37,734 bases of DNA from CAYJAY01 sp964368445 (GCA_964368445.1 CAYJAY010000025.1:1-37734); one strand, 5' to 3'; counted from the first letter of the stretch, positions 1 to 6,990 are shown. The notes: a model not told the origin generated them from the letters alone. Program-made: numbers and translations.

Positions 1-662
1 GCGATTCTATCTTAACTTTTTACATAGCTTTAGACATACCCCCCGAAACATTAGAGAAAATAATAGGTTCACACCTTTTTTTCACGCCTAGCGTTTCCGG
101 CCTTTCTTCGGTTGAAACGCCAAGCAACCCAAACGATATCGACGAGCTTTTTCAATATACTAAAAATTTTCTTGAGGCCACAACATTTGAGATATCATGT
201 CCCGCAGTCAAAAGCAGAAATCTTGCACCACATAAAACCAGCGCAATAATCGTTGGAACGTTGTTTAGCTATGATATCACCGAAAAGATCAAATCTCTCG
301 GATTTTACGATAAATTTAAAGAATTTTGCAAAACCGTGATTACAGAGATTTTAGACAAAACATTAATTAAAGATTTAAAATCATCTTTGATTTTTTGCGA
401 TGTTTCAACCCCTTTAAGTGTCGAACAAAAAACTGGAAACGATGACGGAGCTATCACAGGTTGGAGCCACGCCAGCCAACCATTGCCCGCCGTTTCGGGA
501 TTTACCGCGATAGCAAACTCGGTTAACACCGATTATCCAAACATATACCAAGCTGGCATGTGGACGTTTTCCCCCGCCGGTCTTCCTGTAAGCATAATAA
601 CGGGAAGGCTAGCCGCTGACAAAGCTATTTTAAGCATAGACAACGAAAGGTTGACAAAATAA
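1..662 (+). CDS. FAD-dependent carotenoid-type desaturase/oxidase, C-terminal part (CrtI/CrtN/CrtP-like)
   Basis: The frame is open from base 3, so the gene starts left of the window; about 219 C-terminal residues are visible. The family oxidises isoprenoid chains using FAD bound by an N-terminal Rossmann fold that is not visible here. What shows the family is the C-terminal half: a TPLSVE...TGN..GAI segment, then a final block around SPAGLPVSIITGRLAADKAI, which matches the conserved C-terminal FAD-contacting helix of phytoene-desaturase-like proteins (G-x-P-x-x-I-x-x-G-x-x-A-A). Its TAA shares one base with the ATG of the next gene (TAATG), implying coupled translation with the CrtQ-like glycosyltransferase. 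From this part alone I cannot say whether it is a desaturase (CrtN) or the aldehyde/acid-forming oxidase (CrtP). Confidence 0.75.
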   Translation, partial: DSILTFYIALDIPPETLEKIIGSHLFFTPSVSGLSSVETPSNPNDIDELFQYTKNFLEATTFEISCPAVKSRNLAPHKTSAIIVGTLFSYDITEKIKSLGFYDKFKEFCKTVITEILDKTLIKDLKSSLIFCDVSTPLSVEQKTGNDDGAITGWSHASQPLPAVSGFTAIANSVNTDYPNIYQAGMWTFSPAGLPVSIITGRLAADKAILSIDNERLTK

Positions 663-1762
663 TGTATTATTTATTATCAAGCCTTATAGGAATAGTTTGC
701 TTTATTGTGTTGTTTTGGAAATTTCCGAAACTTAAACACAGCGAGCAAGGCAATAACAACTTATCCGTCTCGGTTGTGATACCGTTTCGCAACGAACAAC
801 ACAACGTCGTCGATGTTTTAAAAAGCATACAAAACCAAACTCACAGGCCTTTCGAGGTAATCTGTGTCGACGATATGAGCACCGACAACACAAAAGAGCT
901 GATAAAACAATTTAATTTCGCTACCCTTGTCGAGGTACAACAAAAAAAACAAGGTATTCAAGGCAAAGCGTTCGCATGTCAACAAGGCGCAAACATTGCT
1001 ACAGGAGATTTAATCTTGTTCCTTGATGCCGATGTTCGTCTTTCGCCGTCCGCAGTCTTTGACCTTCTCGAAACACACCGCACCGAAAAGTGCACCGTGT
1101 CTGTTCAGCCTTTTCATGTCGTTGAAAGATTATATGAAAACGGTTCGCTTTTTTTCAACCTTGTGCAACTTGCCGCAAACGGAACCTGTTGTGCTTTTCA
1201 CACAAGTCCCGCCGGACTTTTTGGTCCGGTTATCCTCATCGACGCAAAACTATATCGCAAGATAGGCGGGCACAGTTGTGTAGGCAACAGCGTTGTAGAC
1301 GACCTCGAAGTTGCAAAAGCTTTAAAAAAACATGGCGAAACTTTTGTAATAAAAACAGGTGGTAAAAGCATATTGTTTCGTATGTACCCCGACGGACTAC
1401 AAAAACTTTCACAAGGCTGGATAAAAAACATTGCTGTGGGCGCGACGTATACTTCACCCGTTATCTTTGCACTGACCTTTTTTTGGATCAACGGTTGTTG
1501 TAGTTCTTTAATTCTTTTTTATGAACTATTAAATAATGATTTATTTTTCATAGCGTTTATAAACTATTTTTTATGGGTAATTTTAGTCGCCGTAAAATCA
1601 AAAAAAATCGGTAATTTTGACTTTATTCAAGTTTTGTTTTATCCTGTTTGGTTTGTTTTATTTTTATTTATCTTTTTTGTTTCGATGATAAAAAAGATTT
1701 TTCATATTCCCGTAACTTGGAAGGGGCGCAAAATTAAATGGAACGAGAAGGTATGCAGATAA
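662..1762 (+). CDS. crtQ: CrtQ-like family 2 glycosyltransferase (carotenoid acid glycosyltransferase type)
   Basis: GT2 enzymes transfer a sugar from a nucleotide-sugar. In staphylococci CrtQ glucosylates 4,4'-diaponeurosporenoate. Residues 1-20 form a membrane anchor. The GT-A fold follows from about residue 36 (SVVIPFRNE), with CVDDMSTDNT, the metal-binding DAD (FLDADV, about 120-125) and a QGW acceptor-site block (LSQGWIKN). Details beyond the generic fold match CrtQ: SVQPFH, FGPVILID, FRMYPDGLQKLSQGW and a C-terminal WKGR. Three hydrophobic spans lie between about 265 and 350. The start codon overlaps the upstream stop by one base, and the 3' end overlaps the CrtO-like gene by 25 bases, so the three genes are one operon. 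The true acceptor in this organism is unknown and could be another lipid. Confidence 0.8.
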   Translation: MYYLLSSLIGIVCFIVLFWKFPKLKHSEQGNNNLSVSVVIPFRNEQHNVVDVLKSIQNQTHRPFEVICVDDMSTDNTKELIKQFNFATLVEVQQKKQGIQGKAFACQQGANIATGDLILFLDADVRLSPSAVFDLLETHRTEKCTVSVQPFHVVERLYENGSLFFNLVQLAANGTCCAFHTSPAGLFGPVILIDAKLYRKIGGHSCVGNSVVDDLEVAKALKKHGETFVIKTGGKSILFRMYPDGLQKLSQGWIKNIAVGATYTSPVIFALTFFWINGCCSSLILFYELLNNDLFFIAFINYFLWVILVAVKSKKIGNFDFIQVLFYPVWFVLFLFIFFVSMIKKIFHIPVTWKGRKIKWNEKVCR

Positions 1763-2301
1763 TATTTTTGCCTGAATGGGCTACCGTTTTAATCTGTTTT
1801 TTGGTATGGCCAGTTATTCAGATTTTCGCCGCAATAGTTTCAAGAACTTTGCCCGACAGATTTTTTAAAAATGACAATTTTATTTTCAAAAGTTATTCTT
1901 TTGAACAAAATGGAAAACTATATGAAAGATATTTTAAAATTAAACGTTGGAAAAAATTTTTACCGGACGGCTCCGCAATAACCGGTGTAGGTGTTAAGAA
2001 AAAGCACCTGTATGATAAAAGTCAAACAGGACTCGAGCTTTTTATCATCGAATCGTGCAGGGCAGAGTTTCTCCACCTTGTCTCAATCCCACCATTTATT
2101 ATTTTTGGTTTGTTCTGTCCGGCATATGTAATTTTGTATATGTTGTTATATGCGCTAGCGGTTAACCTGCCTTGTATATTAGCACAACGATACAATCGCC
2201 CGAGAATTGCAAGATTTTTGAACAAACATAACAATTCAAAACAAGGCGATAAGTATTATTCGATAAAACGATTAAATGTTCAAACAAGCGTAAAACTGTA
2301 G
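1738..2301 (+). CDS. crtO: CrtO-like acyltransferase (glycosyl-4,4'-diaponeurosporenoate acyltransferase family)
   Basis: In Staphylococcus, CrtO esterifies the glucose of glycosyl-diaponeurosporenoate with a fatty acid, the last step of staphyloxanthin synthesis. This 187-aa protein keeps the family pattern: an N-terminal membrane span (about 8-30), then LPDRFFKNDNFIFKSYSFE, a W-K-K block, the I-I-E-S-x-R-A-E-x-x-H motif near residue 100, two more spans, and QRYNRPRIARFL near the C-terminus, which is close to the staphylococcal ending. I chose the ATG at 1738 because GGAAGGGG lies about 11 bases upstream; an in-frame ATG at 1753 has no usable site. A strong terminator follows. The acyl acceptor here is inferred from the family and from the neighbouring CrtQ-like gene. 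Confidence 0.78.
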   Translation: MEREGMQIIFLPEWATVLICFLVWPVIQIFAAIVSRTLPDRFFKNDNFIFKSYSFEQNGKLYERYFKIKRWKKFLPDGSAITGVGVKKKHLYDKSQTGLELFIIESCRAEFLHLVSIPPFIIFGLFCPAYVILYMLLYALAVNLPCILAQRYNRPRIARFLNKHNNSKQGDKYYSIKRLNVQTSVKL

Positions 2302-2317
2302 ATAAAAATTTCAAAGC

Positions 2318-2356
2318 AAAACCGAGACACCATTAAACGTTGTTGTCTCGGTTTTG
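2318..2356 (+). terminator. Terminator of the crt-like operon
   Basis: A perfect 12-bp stem, AAAACCGAGACA (2318-2329) with TGTCTCGGTTTT (2345-2356), and a 15-base loop. T-rich sequence follows the stem. It lies 17 bases after the acyltransferase stop codon. Confidence 0.8.
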
Positions 2357-2378
2357 TTATTTATTTAAAATCTTAATA

Positions 2379-2493
2379 TAGTTAAAGCCTGATGAATAAC
2401 AGGTTATTCATCACAAATGCTATGCATTTTACTTATCTTGATGCTATCTGCTGAATTTTCGCCATAGGCGAAAATTCAGCAGGCATTAACTAT
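2379..2493. repeat. Composite palindromic intergenic element
   Basis: The outer arms ATAGTTAAAGCCTG (2379-2392) and CAGGCATTAACTAT (2480-2493) are inverted copies with one mismatch. Inside are two hairpins: GATGAATAAC/GTTATTCATC (2391-2400/2403-2412, 2-base loop) and a perfect 16-bp stem (2448-2463/2467-2482, loop ATA). The right end covers the stop codon of the diguanylate cyclase. There is no T tract, so it is not a standard terminator. It resembles a MITE or REP-like element, but no second full copy is visible here. Confidence 0.55.
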
Positions 2494-3773
2494 CTTTTAG
2501 CGCGATCGATAACCTTTTCTACATACATCTTTTGATCCGCAATCTTCATCAGTTTTTCTAACGAAGGCGCTTCGCTCGATAGAGCATAGCCCACGCTTGC
2601 TGAGATGTTTATACCTATGTCATCAATCATAAATGTGCGCCCCGAAAGCTTTTTAACCCTGTTTTTTATAGCGAGTGCGTCGTTGTCGTTGTTTATATTG
2701 GGCGTTATCAACGCAAACTCGTCTCCACCCATTCGCGCAATAATCGTGTCCGATTTAAAGTTGCTTTTTAATCTTTTAACATATGCGATGAGAAGTTTAT
2801 CCCCAACTTCATGTCCATAATTGTCGTTAACCGGTTTAAAGTTGTTAAGATCAATATAAAACAACGCAAAATCATCTTTGTTTTTCTTGTCGTAATACTG
2901 CTGTAGTTTAGTTCTGTTATAAGCGCCCGTCAGATTGTCCGTTTCAAGTCTTGTCGTCATCGTCATTTTTGATTTTTCATAGTTTGTAAAGATTCTCAAC
3001 AAAATAATGTTAATAAGCAATATGGCAAAAAACCAAAACAATCCGTTAGACAATATTTGATATTCTCTCCCGTCAACATACAACCCAAGATGCCAAACAT
3101 TTTCTCCAACTTTAATATCTTTGTAAACAGCTTTAGATCTGTTAAAATGATTACTTTGCGAGGCAACTATATTTTCGCCTTCATATTCAGTTATTAATTC
3201 ATATTGATATCCAAGGTCTTCAAGTCCGCTTATCCCGACATAGTTCAAAAAACACGGCATCTCAACCGATATCGAAAAAAATCCGTGGAACTTATTATCG
3301 ATATACACGGGATTTCTAACCGCAATTCCGGTATTTCCAAGAACAAGATCAAACGGCCCCGAAATAACAATCTCTTTCGTTTCTTTTGACTTAATTGCAT
3401 CAACCGCGGTTAACGGATGTTCCAAAATATCGACCCCGATAAAGTCGCTTCTCTCGGTTGCCGGATAAACAAGAACCGCGACACCATCCGGAAGATATGA
3501 AATCACCGAGTTTAAATCTTCATTATAAAAAGCTGCCGCTACCTTATGAAATTGTTCAACATCAATTTTTTTATCACCTGTTGTGACCAAAACATCAAGC
3601 ACCTCTGTGCTTTTAATCAAATCATTTATAGTGTTGTCTATACGCTCCGCATAAATCCCCCTTATGTCCTCTTCTTTTTGGATGATGACATCATAAGAGT
3701 TTGCAGAGGTAACTGTGAATATTATAATTCCCACAACAAGCAGTATAAAAAAAACAACTCTTGAAACCCTCAT
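2490..3773 (-). CDS. Membrane diguanylate cyclase with extracellular CHASE-like sensor
   Basis: Expected to make cyclic di-GMP from two GTP in response to an extracellular signal. Residues 6-24 are the first membrane span. A CHASE-like domain follows (about 40-235, with YLPDGVAVLVYPATERSDFIGVD and a late P-V-Y block). The second span is at about 244-262, then GGDEF from about 278 with DNLTGAYNR, D-x-N-x-F-K, NYGHEVGD and an intact GGDEF active site (349-353). The residues where an RxxD inhibitory site would sit read KSDT, so product feedback at that site is probably lost. An AAGGAG ribosome site lies 8 bases before the ATG, and a consensus promoter lies upstream. The gene stands alone; its stop codon sits inside the palindromic element at 2379-2493. 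Confidence 0.88.
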   Translation of the reverse strand: MRVSRVVFFILLVVGIIIFTVTSANSYDVIIQKEEDIRGIYAERIDNTINDLIKSTEVLDVLVTTGDKKIDVEQFHKVAAAFYNEDLNSVISYLPDGVAVLVYPATERSDFIGVDILEHPLTAVDAIKSKETKEIVISGPFDLVLGNTGIAVRNPVYIDNKFHGFFSISVEMPCFLNYVGISGLEDLGYQYELITEYEGENIVASQSNHFNRSKAVYKDIKVGENVWHLGLYVDGREYQILSNGLFWFFAILLINIILLRIFTNYEKSKMTMTTRLETDNLTGAYNRTKLQQYYDKKNKDDFALFYIDLNNFKPVNDNYGHEVGDKLLIAYVKRLKSNFKSDTIIARMGGDEFALITPNINNDNDALAIKNRVKKLSGRTFMIDDIGINISASVGYALSSEAPSLEKLMKIADQKMYVEKVIDRAKR

Positions 3774-3825
3774 AATTCAACTCCTTAATAGGGCATAACA
3801 AAACGTAATATCACTTTGTAGGTAT

Positions 3826-3854
3826 ATTATATATTTTAAAAATTATTTTGTCAA
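3826..3854 (-). promoter_or_regulatory. Consensus sigma-A promoter of the CHASE-GGDEF gene
   Basis: On the minus strand TTGACA (3849-3854) and TATAAT (3826-3831) are separated by exactly 17 bases. Both hexamers are perfect consensus, about 53 bases upstream of the start codon. Confidence 0.8.
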
Positions 3855-3960
3855 GTTTCACTAAAAAAATCGTTTCACAATTTATTTTTAATGATTAGTT
3901 CATAAAACAACTGTCAATTGTTAATATTTTAAAGTTCTAACTTTGAAAAACATCTAAACT

Positions 3961-3990
3961 AAACCACCGACTTAAAATAAATCGGTGGTT
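3961..3990 (-). terminator. Terminator after tnaA
   Basis: Stem AAACCACCGA (3961-3970) with TCGGTGGTTT (3982-3991), about 22 bases after the tnaA stop. Reading leftwards, the stem is followed only by a broken T-rich stretch. The rightward strand has the better T run, so it may act in both directions. Confidence 0.6.
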
Positions 3991-4012
3991 TTTTGAACAA
4001 ATAAACTGAATT

Positions 4013-5404
4013 TTACTCTTCAATTTTTTCAAGCGACGCTTGGAAATGGCGAAGAATAGGGGGTTCCCACGTAATTTTGTATCCGCGTTTGATGTCTTTT
4101 GCGCGTTTGCTTACAGCAATTATTGCATCTGCCATTACATCAAAGTGCGACTGTGTGTATACACGGCGCGGAATTGCAAGACGTGTGAATTCAAAATCTG
4201 CATGAAGTTGTTCTTTAGTATCGGGGTCGTTTCCAAGCATGTAAGAACCGATGTCACAGGTGCGAAGACCTGCTTCTTTATAAAGTTCAATTGCAAGAAC
4301 CTGTCCCGGATACTCGTTATACGGAATGTGCGAGAACATAGCTTTTGCATCTACAAATATGCCGTGTCCACCAACCGGAGATTGATATGCAATACCCGCG
4401 TCGTCAAGTTTCGCGGCAAGGTATTCCATTTGTCCTATTCTGTATGCGAGATAATCGTCGTCGATACCCTCATAAAGACCAACCGCCAACGCTTCGAGTT
4501 CACGTCCCGAAAGGCCACCGTATGTGTAGAACCCTTCAAAACATATGCAGTTAGCTTTTATTTTAAGGATAAGCGGAGACTCGCCGTCTTTAACGCCTAT
4601 CATTCCGCCCATGTTAACAATCGTGTCTTTTTTAGCAGACATCGTGAACATATCGGCATAGCTAAACATCTCTGTTATAATTTCTTTAATCGATTTGTCG
4701 GCATAACCCGCTTCATCACGTTTGATGAAATATGCGTTTTCTGCGTAACGAGCCGCGTCGATATCGAGAGGGATGTTATATTTTTTGCTTATTGCAGCAA
4801 CGTCTTTCATGTTTTGCATAGAAACCGGTTGGCCGCCCGCCGAGTTGTTTGTTATCGTCATAACGATAAGCCCAACTTTGTCTACGCCATATTCATTTAT
4901 AAGTTTCTCAAGCTTTTCAACATCCATGTTGCCTTTGAATTTTGCACGAGCAGAAGGATCTTTCGCCTCGGCAACCACACAGTCGACAGCCCTTGCACCA
5001 GCAATTTCTACATGTGCACGGGTTGTGTCAAAAAACATGTTGCTTATCGCTACCTTGCCTTCCGAAAGGAAAGTTGGGAACAAAACTTGTTCTGCAGCTC
5101 TTCCTTGGTGGACAGGTTGGAAATAGCCGTATCCGAAGATGTCTTTGCACGCGTCGTTTAAACGATAGTAGCTTCTCGCCCCTGCATACGACTCGTCAGC
5201 TTGCATCATAGCCGACCATTGGTTTTGGCTTTGTGCATTGGTGCCCGAATCGGTCAAAAGATCGATATAACAATCTTCCGCACGAAGGTTGAAAAGGTTG
5301 TATTTTGCTTGTTTAATTTTTTCCTCACGCTGTTCCCTAGTCAGCATTTTAAGGGGTTCAACCATTTTAATTCTAAACGGTTCCGGAACATACTTTACTG
5401 CCAT
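4013..5404 (-). CDS. tnaA: Tryptophanase (tryptophan indole-lyase)
   Basis: PLP enzyme that splits L-tryptophan into indole, pyruvate and ammonia in the cytoplasm. At 463 aa it is the normal family length. Landmarks are EPFRI at the N-terminus, YIDLLTDSGT, PVHQGRAAEQ, SNMFFDTT (Asp126), NNSAGGQPVS and the Schiff-base lysine in SAKKD (Lys259). The close relative tyrosine phenol-lyase is excluded by three substrate-site positions: Asp126 (Thr in the lyase), Ile385 in RTCDIGS (Arg381 in the lyase) and His453 in LRHF (Phe in the lyase). It follows ridA with a 143-base gap that has no clear terminator, so co-transcription is likely. I see no TnaC-type leader peptide and no tnaB permease next door, so the enterobacterial mode of control is not indicated. 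Confidence 0.95.
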   Translation of the reverse strand: MAVKYVPEPFRIKMVEPLKMLTREQREEKIKQAKYNLFNLRAEDCYIDLLTDSGTNAQSQNQWSAMMQADESYAGARSYYRLNDACKDIFGYGYFQPVHQGRAAEQVLFPTFLSEGKVAISNMFFDTTRAHVEIAGARAVDCVVAEAKDPSARAKFKGNMDVEKLEKLINEYGVDKVGLIVMTITNNSAGGQPVSMQNMKDVAAISKKYNIPLDIDAARYAENAYFIKRDEAGYADKSIKEIITEMFSYADMFTMSAKKDTIVNMGGMIGVKDGESPLILKIKANCICFEGFYTYGGLSGRELEALAVGLYEGIDDDYLAYRIGQMEYLAAKLDDAGIAYQSPVGGHGIFVDAKAMFSHIPYNEYPGQVLAIELYKEAGLRTCDIGSYMLGNDPDTKEQLHADFEFTRLAIPRRVYTQSHFDVMADAIIAVSKRAKDIKRGYKITWEPPILRHFQASLEKIEE

Positions 5405-5547
5405 AACAAATACCTCTTTAAAATAATATTTTTAAAAATACCCCGGTCATCAAGTGAATACTCTATTAGTGAATCTTTTTCACCGGACTGGCGGACAGTA
5501 TTGTTATACAAATTTGTGGAAATTCAGTTTTTAGGAAATTTAGTTAA

Positions 5548-5931
5548 CTAGCCTATAAAAGCAATCGTCTCGATTTCGACAAGGCTTGCTTTCGGGAGTT
5601 CTTTAACCGCAAAAGCAGATCTCGCCGGGTAGCTTCCCTCTTTAAAATATTTAGAATAAACCGCGTTCATATCGGCGAAGTTTGCCATATCACTTAAGAA
5701 AACTGTTGATTTTACAACATTGTCAAGCGAAGCACCGGCAGCCTCTAGAACTGCTTGTATGTTTTTGAAGATCTGTTCTGTTTGTTCGGTTACACCGCCC
5801 GAAACAATATCACCTGTTGCAGGATCGATTGGGATTTGTCCCGACAAGAAAAGCATGTCGCCTGCACGAACAGCTTGTGAATATGGGCCTATTGCTCCCG
5901 GAGCTTTATCGGTTGAAATAATTTGTTTCAT
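5548..5931 (-). CDS. ridA: RidA family 2-iminobutanoate/2-iminopropanoate deaminase
   Basis: Small trimeric enzyme that hydrolyses reactive enamines/imines such as 2-aminoacrylate to the keto acid, protecting PLP enzymes. At 127 aa it is full length for the family. It has the APGAIGPYSQAV start, FLSGQIPIDP, the YPARSAF block with the substrate-carboxylate arginine (Arg104) and the catalytic glutamate in VEIE (Glu119). It is the first gene before tnaA. Tryptophanase forms an aminoacrylate intermediate, so the pairing makes biochemical sense. AGAAAGG lies about 12 bases before the ATG. Confidence 0.93.
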   Translation of the reverse strand: MKQIISTDKAPGAIGPYSQAVRAGDMLFLSGQIPIDPATGDIVSGGVTEQTEQIFKNIQAVLEAAGASLDNVVKSTVFLSDMANFADMNAVYSKYFKEGSYPARSAFAVKELPKASLVEIETIAFIG

Positions 5932-5976
5932 AATTTGAAAAAACCTTTCTTTTTATAATTTTTTTCTCTAACATTT

Positions 5977-6005
5977 AATATAACATCGCTTAACCATTTT
6001 GTCAA
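5977..6005 (-). promoter_or_regulatory. Promoter of ridA-tnaA
   Basis: Minus-strand TTGACA (6000-6005) and TATATT (5977-5982) with a 17-base spacer, about 46 bases upstream of the ridA ATG. Confidence 0.75.
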
Positions 6006-6137
6006 AGAGATTGTTTCATTTTTGACTATTTGTTGAAAAAACACCTGATTATTTTGCGCAAAAAGTCATACTTTTTTAATACGATATTTTTTTTCAACAA
6101 AAAAGTTTATATAAATAACCCTCACCTATGGTGATGA

Positions 6138-6209
6138 TTTAGGAAATACTCCTTGCCTCGCTTTGCTTGGCATTTTGCACCGATAGCGCAAAACCGTAGT
6201 ATTTCTAAA
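6138..6209. repeat. Hairpin-forming inverted repeat with inner hairpin
   Basis: Outer arms TTTAGGAAATACT (6138-6150) and AGTATTTCTAAA (6198-6209), one bulged base. The inner arms are TTTTGC (6173-6178) and GCAAAA (6188-6193). Same outer-plus-inner layout as the element at 2379-2493. This is part of a gene-free stretch from 5940 to 6990. Confidence 0.45.
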
Positions 6210-6214
6210 CTTTA

Positions 6215-6243
6215 AAGCTACATCTAATATAAATAATCCGTAG
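6215..6243 (+). repeat. 29-bp direct repeat, copy 1
   Basis: Matches 6535-6563 at 26 of 29 positions, in the same orientation and exactly 320 bp apart. The core is ATATAAATAAT followed by CGTAG. A shorter related TATAAATAA also occurs at 6110-6118. Confidence 0.6.
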
Positions 6244-6306
6244 TGTAAATCTTTTTATTGAAACGTTTTTTGTCAGAAGGGTCTAACGCCCCTTTGTAAA
6301 TTGTTT

Positions 6307-6403
6307 TGGGGCGGGGGAGTTTCGATTCTCCCCCTTTGCCCCCCGACACCCCCAAAACCCCCTCAACGATTTAGGGCGACACACGCCCTAAAAACCCGCC
6401 CCA
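6307..6403. repeat. GC-rich nested palindrome with G-quadruplex-capable tract
   Basis: Outer arms TGGGGCGGG (6307-6315) and CCCGCCCCA (6395-6403). Inner stems GGGGGAG/CTCCCCC (6313-6319/6328-6334) and TTTAGGGCG/CGCCCTAAA (6370-6378/6384-6392, 5-base loop). Between them are four C runs (6330-6334, 6339-6344, 6349-6353, 6358-6362), each separated by four bases. The minus strand therefore has four G runs of at least five with 4-base loops. Confidence 0.6.
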
Positions 6404-6521
6404 TTTTTTGCGCTTTATAAACTGTATACTGCAAAAAACTTGCAATGGCGATACTCGCCATTTTGTTGTTCTTGTTTAACAGGATATCTTCAATATTTTT
6501 TTGTAGATTTTCTTTTGACAT
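6363..6521 (-). CDS. Doubtful 52-aa ORF beside the GC-rich palindrome
   Basis: An ATG on the minus strand opens 52 codons ending in TGA within the GC-rich palindrome. The N-terminal half (MSKENLQKNIEDILLNK) has plausible protein-like composition, and a short hydrophobic stretch follows (ASIAIASFL). There is no convincing ribosome binding site, and the last third is imposed by the inverted repeat. It could be the remnant of a small gene from a mobile or mobilizable element. I do not recognise it. Confidence 0.2.
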   Translation of the reverse strand: MSKENLQKNIEDILLNKNNKMASIAIASFLQYTVYKAQKMGRVFRACVALNR

Positions 6522-6534
6522 TCTTTATCAATAC

Positions 6535-6563
6535 AAGCTTCATCTTATATAAATAATACGTAG
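6535..6563 (+). repeat. 29-bp direct repeat, copy 2
   Basis: Second copy of the 6215-6243 repeat with three substitutions. The two copies bracket the GC-rich palindrome and the doubtful 52-aa ORF. Confidence 0.6.
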
Positions 6564-6576
6564 GATTATTTCCAAG

Positions 6577-6712
6577 AGCTCTGCCGCACGGCAGAGCTTA
6601 TACAAATGACATTGTAGCACAAAAGAAATATTTTGTGCAAAATTTATTTGCCGTTGTAAGTTGGTTCGGGCAACCGACGGCAAGCGGACGAGGCAAAAAA
6701 CAGCAAATAAAT
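6577..6712. repeat. Run of three hairpins in gene-free DNA
   Basis: AGCTCTGCCG/CGGCAGAGCT (6577-6586/6589-6598, 2-base loop); GCACAAAA/TTTTGTGC (6617-6624/6631-6638); and outer arms ATTTATTTGC/GCAAATAAAT (6642-6651/6703-6712) enclosing TTGCCGT/ACGGCAA (6648-6654/6677-6683). None has a T tract. From 6713 to 6900 I see only a short CCCCT/AGGGG hairpin (6787-6798) and no gene. Confidence 0.45.
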
Positions 6713-6908
6713 CTATAAAAACCTGTATTGAAATTTCGCTCGTAGGGCGATCCTTAATTCCACATTCTTCATTAGATAAAAAAACTCCCCTAAAGGGGCG
6801 ACAGACCGTCGGAAACTACGCTTAGTTTGCAAAGACTTTTTTTGTGAAAAATTAAAATCATCACGCACATCGCTTTGTTGCTCCTCGTTTCACCGTATAT
6901 TAAATTTA

Positions 6909-6965
6909 AAATCTCTATATTTTTTTACAATTGCTGTTATGATATAATGAAAAATATAGAGATTT
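6909..6965 (+). promoter_or_regulatory. Extended -10 promoter framed by a perfect 12-bp inverted repeat
   Basis: TATAAT (6943-6948) is preceded by TG and one base (extended -10), with no clear -35. AAATCTCTATAT (6909-6920) and ATATAGAGATTT (6954-6965) are perfect inverted copies flanking it, so the right arm lies at the predicted transcription start. This looks like paired operator half-sites for the lipoprotein gene. Confidence 0.6.
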
Positions 6966-6990
6966 ATATCGAAAGGAACAGGTTATTAAA

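Noticed and set aside
2448..2482. Intrinsic terminator of the CHASE-GGDEF gene
   Set aside because: A perfect stem but no T run in either direction, and it is part of a larger inverted-repeat structure.
4040..5161. 373-aa open frame antisense to tryptophanase
   Set aside because: It is the shadow of a well-supported gene. Its composition (many Cys, Phe, Arg, Val) follows from the complementary codons, and it has no ribosome site or known motif.
4013..5404. Tyrosine phenol-lyase instead of tryptophanase
   Set aside because: Asp126, Ile385 and His453 are the tryptophanase residues at the three discriminating positions.
5405..5547. TnaC-type leader peptide or riboswitch before tnaA
   Set aside because: No short ORF with a Trp codon and ribosome site is present on the minus strand. 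A CCGGT/ACCGG pairing exists, but nothing matches a known leader.
6300..6410. Origin of transfer of a mobilizable element
   Set aside because: The nested palindrome looks similar to transfer-region DNA, but no relaxase or mobilisation gene lies nearby and no nick site is recognisable.
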